In this document: piece after piece, positions 14,340-20,591 of the stretch
Layout of the letters: every line of letters begins with the position of its first letter
Position numbering within the stretch: position 1 is the first letter of the stretch
NCBI GenBank assembly: GCA_005877185.1
Contig: VBPQ01000025.1
Span: forward strand, 1-20,591
Source: Nitrososphaerota archaeon
GTDB lineage: Archaea > Thermoproteota > Nitrososphaeria > Nitrososphaerales > Gagatemarchaeaceae
Direction of reading: 5' to 3'
DNA length: 20,591 nucleotides
Position numbers and translations under genes: made by a program
The notes under the pieces: generated by a model
The model's input: only the letters and a program-made list of their open reading frames with translations
Databases searched by the model: none
What the model was told of the DNA's origin: nothing

Positions 14340-16046
14340 ATGAACCTCAGAGGAGTACCCCTCTATCTTCCCGTCCTACTCGCAGCCGGTCTTGCAATCC
14401 TTCCCACATGGTACCTCGTCTTCGGAAGCCTCTGGTCAGCCGACCCGGGGCTCCCCGGGCAGCTGACGTCTCAGAACTTCGCGGCGGTCGCCAGCGACCC
14501 TACACTAGGAGCGATTCTCTTCAACAGTGTTTCATACTCTCTCGGGGCAGCGCTCTTCGCGGCTACTCTCGCCTTCCTCTTCGCCGTCGCTCTCCAGCGC
14601 ACCGACGCACCCTTGAAACGGTTCATGACTTCGTCTCTACTCGTTTCGCTTGCGATTCCGTGGATGGTCGAGGATATCGGCTGGACATACCTCCTGAGTC
14701 CCCGAATCGGCCTCTACAACATATGGCTGGGCCAACTCTTCGGCATCGGCAACTCATTTCTCAACATCTACTCGATCTGGGGCCTAATCTGGGTGATGGG
14801 CATCAGCCTCACGCCCTTGGCTTACCTGATCATCTCACCCTCCCTCTCCTTGGTCGACCCGCACTTGGAGGAGGCGTCTCTGGTGTCGGGGGCGAGACTC
14901 CGGACCACATTCTTCAGGATTGACCTCCCTCTGGCACTCCCCTCGTTTCTTTCAGCCCTCCTCCTCTGCACGGTAATCTCACTTGAGGCCTTCGACGCGA
15001 GTGCAATCATCGGGATACCCGGAAGGGTCTGGACGCTGACCAACTCGATTTACGACCAAACGGTCCAGACTCCTCCCAACTTCGAAATCGCGAGTGCGTA
15101 CGCCGTAATCCTCGTCGCGATGACCTTGACTCTGATCTTGCTCTACTCTAGGTCGATCCGTATCTCTCAGCGATACGTCACAGTTTCAGGGAGGACGGGT
15201 CGTCCTCGCACCTTCAGTCTCGGGAGGTACAGGTGGATCGTCGCGGGTGGCTTCATCATCTACCTGTTTGTCTATCTCGTCCCGATCTTGGGCACCCTGA
15301 TCTTCGTGTCGCTCCACGCCTTCTGGAACCCGACCGACCTGCCCCCCATCACCTTGGCTAACTACGAGAGCCTCCTCATCTTCCCATCGATAAATACGGG
15401 AATCGTCAATAGCGCGATAGTCTCTGTCACGGCGGCCGTCGCAACCGCAGCCTTGGCTTTCTTCCTCTCGTACTCCTCCACGAGGCGCAGGAGCGTGATA
15501 GGGAGGTCAGCAGAGCTTGTCGCTTCACTCCCGCTTGCTTTTCCCACGATAGTCCTAGGAATAGGGCTGCTCTGGGCCCTCCTCCGCTCACCGTTGCCTA
15601 TCTACGGGACTATCTGGGCCCTCGCCCTCGCCTACACGATAAGGTACGTCCCGATCGTCTCCAGGTTCCTCTCCGGGCCCATGGTTCAGCTGGCGAAGGA
15701 GCTGGAGGAGGTCTCGCGTATCTCCGGTGCCGGGGCGGCCACGACCCTTAGGAGGATAGTCCTCCCCATACTGAAGCCGTCCCTAGTCGCGGGGGCGGTC
15801 TACGTCTTTGTCGTGAGCATCAAGGACCTTGGGGCCGCGGTCATGCTAACTACGGGGGACAGCGCCCTCTTTTCCTCGGCGCTCTACAACCTGTGGACGC
15901 ACGGTGATGAACTCGTCGCGGTGGCGGGAGGAATACTCTATGTGGGGGTGCTCTCCGGTGCCCTCCTAATCTTGGCAATCGTCTTGAGGGTCGACCTCTT
16001 CTCTATCATGAGTCCAGAGGGAAGGAAGGCGGGTCCAGCTACCTAG
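14340..16046 (+). CDS. ABC transporter permease, fused double domain (Fe3+ type)
   Basis: This inner-membrane protein of 568 residues contains two BPD-type permease domains in tandem, as in FbpB-like ferric and related permeases. Each half has about six helices and one EAA loop that contacts the ATPase: EEASLVSGARLRTTFFRIDLP (about 177-197) and EEVSRISGAGAATTLRRIVLP (about 455-475). It forms an operon with the binding protein. No ATPase gene follows: the next gene is convergent and its stop codon overlaps this one within CTAG at 16043-16046. The ATPase must therefore be encoded elsewhere or shared. Substrate follows that of the binding protein and is unknown. Confidence 0.87.
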   Translation: MNLRGVPLYLPVLLAAGLAILPTWYLVFGSLWSADPGLPGQLTSQNFAAVASDPTLGAILFNSVSYSLGAALFAATLAFLFAVALQRTDAPLKRFMTSSLLVSLAIPWMVEDIGWTYLLSPRIGLYNIWLGQLFGIGNSFLNIYSIWGLIWVMGISLTPLAYLIISPSLSLVDPHLEEASLVSGARLRTTFFRIDLPLALPSFLSALLLCTVISLEAFDASAIIGIPGRVWTLTNSIYDQTVQTPPNFEIASAYAVILVAMTLTLILLYSRSIRISQRYVTVSGRTGRPRTFSLGRYRWIVAGGFIIYLFVYLVPILGTLIFVSLHAFWNPTDLPPITLANYESLLIFPSINTGIVNSAIVSVTAAVATAALAFFLSYSSTRRRSVIGRSAELVASLPLAFPTIVLGIGLLWALLRSPLPIYGTIWALALAYTIRYVPIVSRFLSGPMVQLAKELEEVSRISGAGAATTLRRIVLPILKPSLVAGAVYVFVVSIKDLGAAVMLTTGDSALFSSALYNLWTHGDELVAVAGGILYVGVLSGALLILAIVLRVDLFSIMSPEGRKAGPAT

Positions 16047-16969
16047 GCAAAGACGTCCGGAGAGTAGCGGGCCACGACCTCCGCACTGCGATGACCGTCG
16101 GGCGAGAGGCCGTGCGATACCAGCCACCCGTAAGTCCTGTCGAAGTCTGAGGTCGTGTACTTGACCCAGGGTTTCCACCTGGGGACCGATATTCTCCGCT
16201 CCAGCCTCGGTGCGAGACTGGAGATCTCTTCGGGCATCTCGACCAAGATGCTCTTCACGCGGTTGAAGTAAGACCTCCGATAGCGGCCCGGGTTCGCGTT
16301 AATCTTACCTATGGCCTTGTTGACGACACGGAAGAAGGCCCGCAGAAGTAGAGGGTCCCTATCTCGTCTAGCGACCGTCGTCGTTGGGTTTCTCCTCGTC
16401 GTTCGAAGGACCTCGCGCAGTCCCACGGCGTCTGCGATCTCCGCCCAAGGCCCCAGGAGTGATGCCGCTTCGACCTCGTCGTGGAGCAAGGAGAGGAGGC
16501 GTCTGTGGGGCTCTCCGATCTGGACTAGCTTTATCTCGTCTCGCTTCAGGTGCCTCTCCAGGTCGAGGAGCGTCGTGTAGTATGAACCTGTTCCCTCCTC
16601 TATCGCGACAGGCTTGCCCGCCAGGTCAGAGGCCTTCCGTATCACAGACTTCTTCGCAGCATACAGGGAGAATGTCGAGTTGAGCGTTCCGCGTCCAGGC
16701 GGCGATCTTGCGACGATGCACGACTCTGGTGAATCCAGCACCCGGTTGATGCACGCCCATTCGCCTGCGTGGTATAGGTCGGTAATACCTCCATTCAGAA
16801 GGTCTGTGTACATCGAACCCTTGTTGACCACAGTGGAGGGCGTGGCGTCAAACCACTCAACCTGAATCCATTCCCGCTCAAAGAGACCGAGTTCGTCGGC
16901 GAGCATCTCTGGAAATGCCCAGTGGAAGGCGTACCTGTTCATGGCGAGTTTCAGGCGATGGGTCTTCAA
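16043..16969 (-). CDS. NMT1/THI5-like periplasmic-binding-fold protein lacking a signal peptide
   Basis: This 308-residue protein has the type 2 periplasmic-binding fold of the NMT1/SsuA/ThiY group. It has an initial strand RLKLAMN, then AFPEMLADELGLFEREWIQVEWFDATP, a GGITDLYHAGEW segment, DLAGKPVAIEEGTGSYYT (the usual GK.i....gs.. hinge strand) and a helical C-terminal region. No signal peptide or anchor is present, so it should be cytosolic, unlike an ABC binding protein. It could be a cytosolic sensor or an enzyme; the cysteine/histidine iron motif of THI5 pyrimidine synthases is not seen. TTG 16969 keeps the first strand; ATG 16942 would cut it. It lies 35 bp downstream of the RNase HI gene on the same strand and meets the permease gene tail to tail, sharing CTAG. 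Confidence 0.72.
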   Translation of the reverse strand: MKTHRLKLAMNRYAFHWAFPEMLADELGLFEREWIQVEWFDATPSTVVNKGSMYTDLLNGGITDLYHAGEWACINRVLDSPESCIVARSPPGRGTLNSTFSLYAAKKSVIRKASDLAGKPVAIEEGTGSYYTTLLDLERHLKRDEIKLVQIGEPHRRLLSLLHDEVEAASLLGPWAEIADAVGLREVLRTTRRNPTTTVARRDRDPLLLRAFFRVVNKAIGKINANPGRYRRSYFNRVKSILVEMPEEISSLAPRLERRISVPRWKPWVKYTTSDFDRTYGWLVSHGLSPDGHRSAEVVARYSPDVFA

Positions 16970-17004
16970 TCTGTCAACTCCCAGCGGTCAGCTCCCTGGT
17001 CCTA

Positions 17005-17430
17005 TTAGTGGCTGTATCGAACGGGTAGACCCTTCGACCTTCTGTAGCGCTCGTAAGCAACCCTCGACAAAAGGTCTGCTTCGCCGTTTTCTTCACGGGG
17101 GATCCACTCGAAGGTGAGTCGTTCGAACTTCTTCGCGAGCTCACTCGCCTCCTCGTACTTTTCCAGGTAGCCCCCCTTCTTCCTTTTCCACTTTCCAATC
17201 ATCTGGTTGACGAGCAACTTGGAATCAGATCTGATTGTGACGTCTTTCGTGAGCCCGCGGCGTAGTAGCTCGTTCAGCGCCGCTACGAGGGCGGAATACT
17301 CCGCGAAGTTGTTGGAGACATCATCGCCCACTACGTCGTTCCCCTCCGCAATCTTTCCGGACGAATCGTAGACCACGTAGCCGTACGCTCCGGTCCCGGG
17401 ATTCCGAGGCTCGCTAACTGAGGCCGTCAA
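17005..17430 (-). CDS. rnhA: Ribonuclease HI, N terminus broken by a frameshift
   Basis: This is a type 1 RNase H, which cuts the RNA strand of RNA-DNA hybrids. Visible parts are EPRNPGTGAYGYVVYD, NNFAEYSALVAALNELL (catalytic Glu), TIRSDSKLLVNQM (catalytic Asp) and WIPREENGEADLLSRVA (His normally in this loop is replaced; last catalytic Asp present). The listed frame begins at TTG 17430 and lacks the first catalytic Asp. That residue is encoded just upstream in another frame, VTVYIDGLS followed by TAG, which is open back to GTG 17497. Removing the four bases AGTT near 17415 would join the frames into YIDGLSEPRNPG, exactly the archaeal RNase HI pattern. So either the gene is inactivated by a 4-bp insertion or the base calls are wrong. 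It may be co-transcribed with the NMT1-like gene. Confidence 0.75.
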   Translation of the reverse strand: MTASVSEPRNPGTGAYGYVVYDSSGKIAEGNDVVGDDVSNNFAEYSALVAALNELLRRGLTKDVTIRSDSKLLVNQMIGKWKRKKGGYLEKYEEASELAKKFERLTFEWIPREENGEADLLSRVAYERYRRSKGLPVRYSH

Positions 17431-17563
17431 TGTAGACTGTAACGACCGTGTAGCACCACCTCCCTCGCTTTGACCATGCTTCTATTCGAAGGAACACGGC
17501 GACTGATAACCTTAACCTCCCATTTCATGCGATTGAGGCGCCCCCGCCCACGACTTCGAAAAC

Positions 17564-17574
17564 GCTATATTACG
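17564..17574 (+). promoter_or_regulatory. TATA-like box and Shine-Dalgarno for small membrane protein
   Basis: GCTATATTACG lies about 33 nt before TTG 17602. The purine run GGGGGAGGAGGAG at 17583-17595 provides a strong Shine-Dalgarno about 9 nt before that TTG, which decides the start over ATG 17470. Confidence 0.45.
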
Positions 17575-17601
17575 TCGAAAAGGGGGAGGAGGAGACAGCC
17601 A

Positions 17602-18003
17602 TTGGCAAGGGCGGCGATTGTCGTAACCAAGGCGATTGGCATCTTTGCCGGCCTTCTCGGGGTGGTACACGGATACTACGAGACCCAGCAGGGAAGCGTC
17701 GCCCCCAGTGGAATCATAATCACTGCAATCGGAAATGGATGTCAGGGTTTCAACAACTGCTTGCCCGCGATGACTGTGGTGCCCAACTTCTACACGAGCG
17801 GAGTTCTTACAATCATCCTATCATTGATAGTGCTTGGCTGGTCGGCAGTACGAATTGTAAGACCTCGAGGGCCCCTTGTCCTGGCCATCCTCTCAATAAT
17901 CTTGCTCCTCGTAGGGGGAGGCTTCTTGCCTCCCATACTTGGTCTGGTCGCAGCCGGGCTGGGCACCCGCCTGAGACCTCCCAGCGGCACGATGAGTGGG
18001 TAG
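17602..18003 (+). CDS. Small polytopic membrane protein, unknown function
   Basis: The family is not recognised. From TTG 17602 it has 133 residues and three or four hydrophobic segments: VVTKAIGIFAGLLGVVHGYY, FYTSGVLTIILSLIVLGW, LVLAILSIILLLVGGGFL and PPILGLVAAGLG. A loop between the first two (YETQQGSVAPSGIIITAIGNGCQGFNNCLPAM) has a Cys-x5-Cys pair, probably outside the membrane. The frame is open back to ATG 17470, but that extension is Arg-rich and overlaps the RNase HI promoter side. TTG 17602 is preferred because of the Shine-Dalgarno and because it starts right before the first helix. It is divergent from RNase HI. Confidence 0.65.
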   Translation: MARAAIVVTKAIGIFAGLLGVVHGYYETQQGSVAPSGIIITAIGNGCQGFNNCLPAMTVVPNFYTSGVLTIILSLIVLGWSAVRIVRPRGPLVLAILSIILLLVGGGFLPPILGLVAAGLGTRLRPPSGTMSG

Positions 18004-18053
18004 CGAAGCGAAGCCGTCCTAGCCCATTCGCGGGCTGCGGACGACTCAGAGGC

Positions 18054-18485
18054 TCAGAACCAGGGGGCCTGCAGCCTGCTTATCTGCGACGAGACCTTGT
18101 CCACGTATTCCTTCAGGCTCGCCAGGATCGTCTTGGCCGTGATGACTCCCAGCAACTCGCCGTGGTCGACGACAACAACCCTCCTTATCCCTCGCTCTGT
18201 CATCACTTGAGCGACCTGGGAGATACCATCGCCGGCGTCGACGCTCACAATAGATGTAGTCATTATCTCCTGAAGTCTCACTCTCGAGGGCTCCCTTCCC
18301 TCCGCCACGACCTTAGCGAGTATGTCCCACTCGGTGACAATCCCCTCTGGTGAGCCATCCTCCTTTGGAATTATCACGAAGCCGTGCTTCCTCTCTGCCA
18401 TCGCTCTAGAAGCTTCTCGAACAGTCGTCTCGGGTTTCATTGTGATGAAGTCCTTTTCGACGATGTCTCGAGCGAAGAGTACCAT
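18054..18485 (-). CDS. Twin-CBS-domain protein
   Basis: This is a 143-residue stand-alone CBS pair. The first domain (about 8-60) reads DFITMKPETTVREASRAMAERKHGFVIIPKEDGSPEGIVTEWDIL, and the second (about 70-127) reads TTSIVSVDAGDGISQVAQVMTERGIRRVVVVDHGELLGVITAKTIL. Both keep the G-V/I-V/I-T-x-x-D/T-I end where adenosine nucleotides usually bind. It probably senses AMP, ATP or SAM as a dimer and modulates a partner encoded elsewhere. ATG 18485 is about 27 nt after an A/T-rich box (GATTATCTATT on the minus strand, near 18507-18517), which suggests a leaderless mRNA. No neighbour indicates the partner. Confidence 0.88.
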   Translation of the reverse strand: MVLFARDIVEKDFITMKPETTVREASRAMAERKHGFVIIPKEDGSPEGIVTEWDILAKVVAEGREPSRVRLQEIMTTSIVSVDAGDGISQVAQVMTERGIRRVVVVDHGELLGVITAKTILASLKEYVDKVSSQISRLQAPWF

Positions 18486-18568
18486 TGTTCTGTGTGAGGT
18501 ATCCGCAATAGATAATCATTTCTACGATGCTAACGGCCGGGGTTTCTCTGTTTCCGACCCCTCACAAG

Positions 18569-18578
18569 CTAAATAGTG
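18569..18578 (+). promoter_or_regulatory. TATA-like box for methyltransferase-GT-C pair
   Basis: GCTAAATAGT is centred about 40 nt before TTG 18613. Transcription would begin near 18600, leaving a short leader that contains GAGGGTAGG, a possible Shine-Dalgarno. Confidence 0.45.
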
Positions 18579-18612
18579 TAAACTCGGCGTGCGGGAATTA
18601 CGAGGGTAGGGA

Positions 18613-19092
18613 TTGGTTCGCGTTAATCTCGGGTGCCCAAACTTTCATGAGGGATGGGTCTGCGTCGACCTTCACCCCAGAGATTCCGCCGTTGTTCGAG
18701 ACGATGCGGTAAGCTACATGACGGGCCGTCCGCCCGAGAGCGTCTCTGAAATCATGACCAAGAATTTGCTTGAGCATCTTCCAAACGTGCAGCAGTTCCT
18801 GAAGGCCTGCTATGACGCTCTGGAGGATGGTGGGAGGATATGCGTGATCACCGATAATGCCGAGTGGCTGCCTTTCTACCTCCCGGTGGCTGTGCCCAGG
18901 CTCGGAGTCGGTGCTCACGCCGTCAAGAAGTACGCGCTCAAGTTCAACACGGTGCACTATTCCATCTTTTCCCCGATGCACCTGACCCTGCATCTCACCG
19001 ATGCCGGCTTCAGCGACGTTCGCGTCAACCGCCTCTGGCGCTACGCCTTCGCCCGGCTGAGAGGAATCGGGTTCAAGCGACGAGCGAGATGA
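18613..19092 (+). CDS. Class I SAM-dependent methyltransferase-like protein
   Basis: This 159-residue protein has a short Rossmann-type methyltransferase fold. The first strand and glycine loop read VRVNLGCPNFHEGWVCVDLHP, the pattern of the LNLGCG...GW.NVD group. It continues with IMTKNLLEHLPNVQQFLKACYDALEDGGRICVIT (the post-II helix and strand 4). The C-terminal HLTDAGFSDVRVNRL is the usual last strand pair. The Cys-Pro-Asn in the loop is less canonical than Gly-x-Gly but keeps the spacing. It starts at TTG 18613. The polytopic protein at 19100 begins 7 bp after its stop, so the two are an operon. Methyltransferases of this kind often act on glycan or lipid intermediates, which fits the neighbour; the substrate is unknown. 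Confidence 0.78.
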   Translation: MVRVNLGCPNFHEGWVCVDLHPRDSAVVRDDAVSYMTGRPPESVSEIMTKNLLEHLPNVQQFLKACYDALEDGGRICVITDNAEWLPFYLPVAVPRLGVGAHAVKKYALKFNTVHYSIFSPMHLTLHLTDAGFSDVRVNRLWRYAFARLRGIGFKRRAR

Positions 19093-19099
19093 ATTAACA

Positions 19100-20254
19100 G
19101 TGCTTCGTGATTTCATCAGAGGTCCCCTCCAGGTATACTCGGTTGCATTTCTCCTCTACCTGTTCAGTGCATGGCTGCACTTCCCCTACGGTGGCGGACA
19201 CATCTACAGCGACCTCGTGAGCGTCTTTCAGGTGAGAGAGTGCCCCTCCGGTTGCACGCTGCCGGTCCCGTACATCCAGACATTCGTCGAGTATCCCGTG
19301 ATCGTCGCGATGTTCATGTATGCTATGGGTCTTCTGGGCAGGCTCCTTAGCAGCACCGACATCCTCGACGCGTACTACCTGTGCACCTGCGCGTTATTGC
19401 TCATCCCGACGCTCCTCCTCATCCGGGAGTCGGTCAAGGTCACCAAGCTCCTCGGGGTCGACGAAGGGAGAGTGATGCGGTACATCGTCGTAACCCCCTC
19501 CTTCCTGATCATGCTCCTCCTCAATTGGTACGTCATAGGGGTCTTCTTCTCGACCTTCGCACTGCGCAAGTTCATGCAAGGCAGCCGATGGGCGAGCGGG
19601 GTGCTCCTGGGACTCTCAGCCGCCTCGAACCTAGTGACCGCACTCCCGGCGATCGGGATGATACTCTCGTCGAAGGGACTGAGAGAGCAAGCGAAATTCG
19701 TCGCGGGCGGCTTGGCGTCATATGGCGTGGTGAACGCCCCCTTCGTCCTACTCAACCCATCCCTCTGGCTCTCCCCCTGGCAGTACGCCTACAACTGGTA
19801 CATCGAAGGCTCGTGGATGCTCGCCTTCCTCAACTACTACTCGCCCCTCCGCCACCCGCTCTCGACTGCTACCTTCATCCTGGAGGCAGCTCTCATCCTC
19901 TGGACGATCGGGAAGACGGGGATGCGCGACACCGTGAAACTCTCTTGGATCTTTACCTTCGCCTTCCTATTCGGGACATACATCTTCACCCCCCAGATGA
20001 ACATGATTCTGCTCCCCCTCTTCGCTTTCGCGCCGATAGCGAGGCAGTACGTGGAGTTCCTCGTCTTCGACCTGGTGAACGCGCTCGTGATTGTGCTCGG
20101 CTACTCTCAGGCTCTCTTTGTCTTCGGAATATCGTACGCCTTCCCCGGCTCCTTAATACTGTACATGGTCATCGTGAGGTCGCTCTGGGTGGGCAAGTTC
20201 ACCATCTTCGACGGTGTGTGGAGAATGCTCCGAGAGGGCCGGAAGGTCGCCTGA
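19100..20254 (+). CDS. Polytopic membrane protein, probable GT-C (GT87/DUF2029-like) glycosyltransferase
   Basis: This 384-residue protein has about ten hydrophobic helices. The first external loop contains IYSDLVSVF and, further on, PYIQTFVEYPVIVAMFMY. The acidic Y-S-D and E-Y-P elements are typical of GT-C polyprenyl-phosphate-sugar mannosyltransferases of the GT87/DUF2029 type. The loop also has Cys-x3-Cys (RECPSGCTLP). The later loop NAPFVLLNPSLWLSPWQYAYNWYIEGSW is also common in this group. It would transfer a sugar from a lipid carrier to a lipid or protein at the outer face. GTG 19100 lies 7 bp after the methyltransferase stop, so the two are probably co-expressed for envelope glycan work. 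The exact family is inferred from motif shape only. Confidence 0.65.
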   Translation: MLRDFIRGPLQVYSVAFLLYLFSAWLHFPYGGGHIYSDLVSVFQVRECPSGCTLPVPYIQTFVEYPVIVAMFMYAMGLLGRLLSSTDILDAYYLCTCALLLIPTLLLIRESVKVTKLLGVDEGRVMRYIVVTPSFLIMLLLNWYVIGVFFSTFALRKFMQGSRWASGVLLGLSAASNLVTALPAIGMILSSKGLREQAKFVAGGLASYGVVNAPFVLLNPSLWLSPWQYAYNWYIEGSWMLAFLNYYSPLRHPLSTATFILEAALILWTIGKTGMRDTVKLSWIFTFAFLFGTYIFTPQMNMILLPLFAFAPIARQYVEFLVFDLVNALVIVLGYSQALFVFGISYAFPGSLILYMVIVRSLWVGKFTIFDGVWRMLREGRKVA

Positions 20255-20357
20255 CTGTCAGATCCCCTCGAGTCCGCCGCAGTTGAGAGGTCCTCTCGCA
20301 ATCCACTCGAGAACGAAAATCCGGCTGGGCGGATGGAACCTGCGCTAATCGAAACAA

Positions 20358-20392
20358 AATGAAAAAGGGACGGTTGCCTCTCAGGCGACCGT
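20358..20392 (-). terminator. Intrinsic-type terminator of the TRAM gene
   Basis: A 10-bp stem (20370-20379 with 20383-20392, one G-T pair, three-base loop) is followed on the minus strand by CCCTTTTTCATTTTG. A second small hairpin, GTAAGC/GCTTAC (20404-20409 with 20417-20422), lies between it and the stop codon. The 115 bp back to the GT-C gene stop show no gene. Confidence 0.6.
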
Positions 20393-20422
20393 CGTCGTGG
20401 GGTGTAAGCTCCCTTCGCTTAC

Positions 20423-20591
20423 TTACTCTTCCGACCCACTTTCCTGACTGGACTCAGCCGTCATTCCGCCGCCGTATGCCCCAGAACTATCGACCACCTG
20501 TCCGCTGGCGAACCTGTTGTCAACCCGGGTTACTCTGACCCTTGCCTGCTGGCCCTGCTTGGTACCTGCCACAAAGATGACGAAACCGTCG
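20423..20591 (-). CDS. TRAM-domain protein, 3' part only
   Basis: The gene runs off the right edge; 56 C-terminal codons are visible. They read DGFVIFVAGTKQGQQARVRV, then TRVDNRFASGQVVD, then a Gly/Ser/Glu tail ending GSEE. The first part is the second half of a TRAM beta-barrel, an RNA-binding domain found alone in many small archaeal proteins. These are thought to act as RNA chaperones or regulators, somewhat like bacterial cold-shock proteins. The upstream half and start are outside the window. A hairpin plus T-run follows the stop on this strand, as expected for a highly expressed small gene. Confidence 0.8.
   Translation of the reverse strand, partial: DGFVIFVAGTKQGQQARVRVTRVDNRFASGQVVDSSGAYGGGMTAESSQESGSEE

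Noticed and set aside
16043..16969. Binding protein of the adjacent ABC importer
   Set aside because: It is on the opposite strand, has no signal peptide or anchor, and the importer already has its own binding protein at 13271.
19381..20286. 301-codon alternate-frame ORF in the GT-C gene
   Set aside because: Arg/Pro/His-rich translation typical of a shadow frame; the other frame gives coherent membrane helices.

Overview
The window looks like an archaeal chromosome segment, probably from a soil or sediment member of Nitrososphaeria (Thaumarchaeota) or Thermoplasmatota; the lineage is inference. Support for archaea: TATA-like boxes about 26-28 nt before many start codons (leaderless transcripts), many TTG and GTG starts, ribbon-helix-helix/PIN toxin-antitoxin genes, a small TRAM-domain protein at the right edge, and exported proteins with N-terminal signal sequences and C-terminal membrane anchors.

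Layout. (1) 160-10142 is an extracytoplasmic PQQ-dehydrogenase block. Three paralogous PQQ beta-propeller dehydrogenases (1568-3637 +, 5455-7272 -, 8247-10142 +) are interleaved with two MFS transporters (160-1407 -, 3976-5499 +) and an unrecognised six-helix membrane protein with an N-terminal Cys cluster (7336-8190 -). (2) 10201-11447 is a scarred accessory patch: an orphan RHH antitoxin with a tiny coupled ORF, a decayed copy of the 3' end of pqqC, and a vapBC pair whose end abuts that pseudogene. (3) 11615-16046 holds a PqqC-like protein, overlapped by an upstream winged-helix/V4R regulator, and divergently a substrate-binding protein plus a fused double permease of the Fe3+ type, with no ATPase gene. 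(4) 16043-18485 holds a cytosolic NMT1-like binding-fold protein, a frameshifted RNase HI, a small membrane protein and a twin-CBS protein. (5) 18613-20254 is a methyltransferase plus polytopic GT-C-like pair, followed by the 3' end of a TRAM gene with its terminator.

How the genes may work together: the three anchored dehydrogenases would oxidise alcohols or sugars outside the cell using PQQ, PqqC may make the cofactor, and the MFS and ABC proteins may move substrate, product, cofactor or metal. Two dehydrogenases carry an Asp-x-Asp at the place where lanthanide-dependent alcohol dehydrogenases have it. The third has Glu-x-Glu there and lacks the usual Glu ligand. This combination of a possible archaeal lanthanide/PQQ system with a diverged paralogue is the most interesting content. 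No electron acceptor (cytochrome c or cupredoxin) and no other pqq genes are visible.
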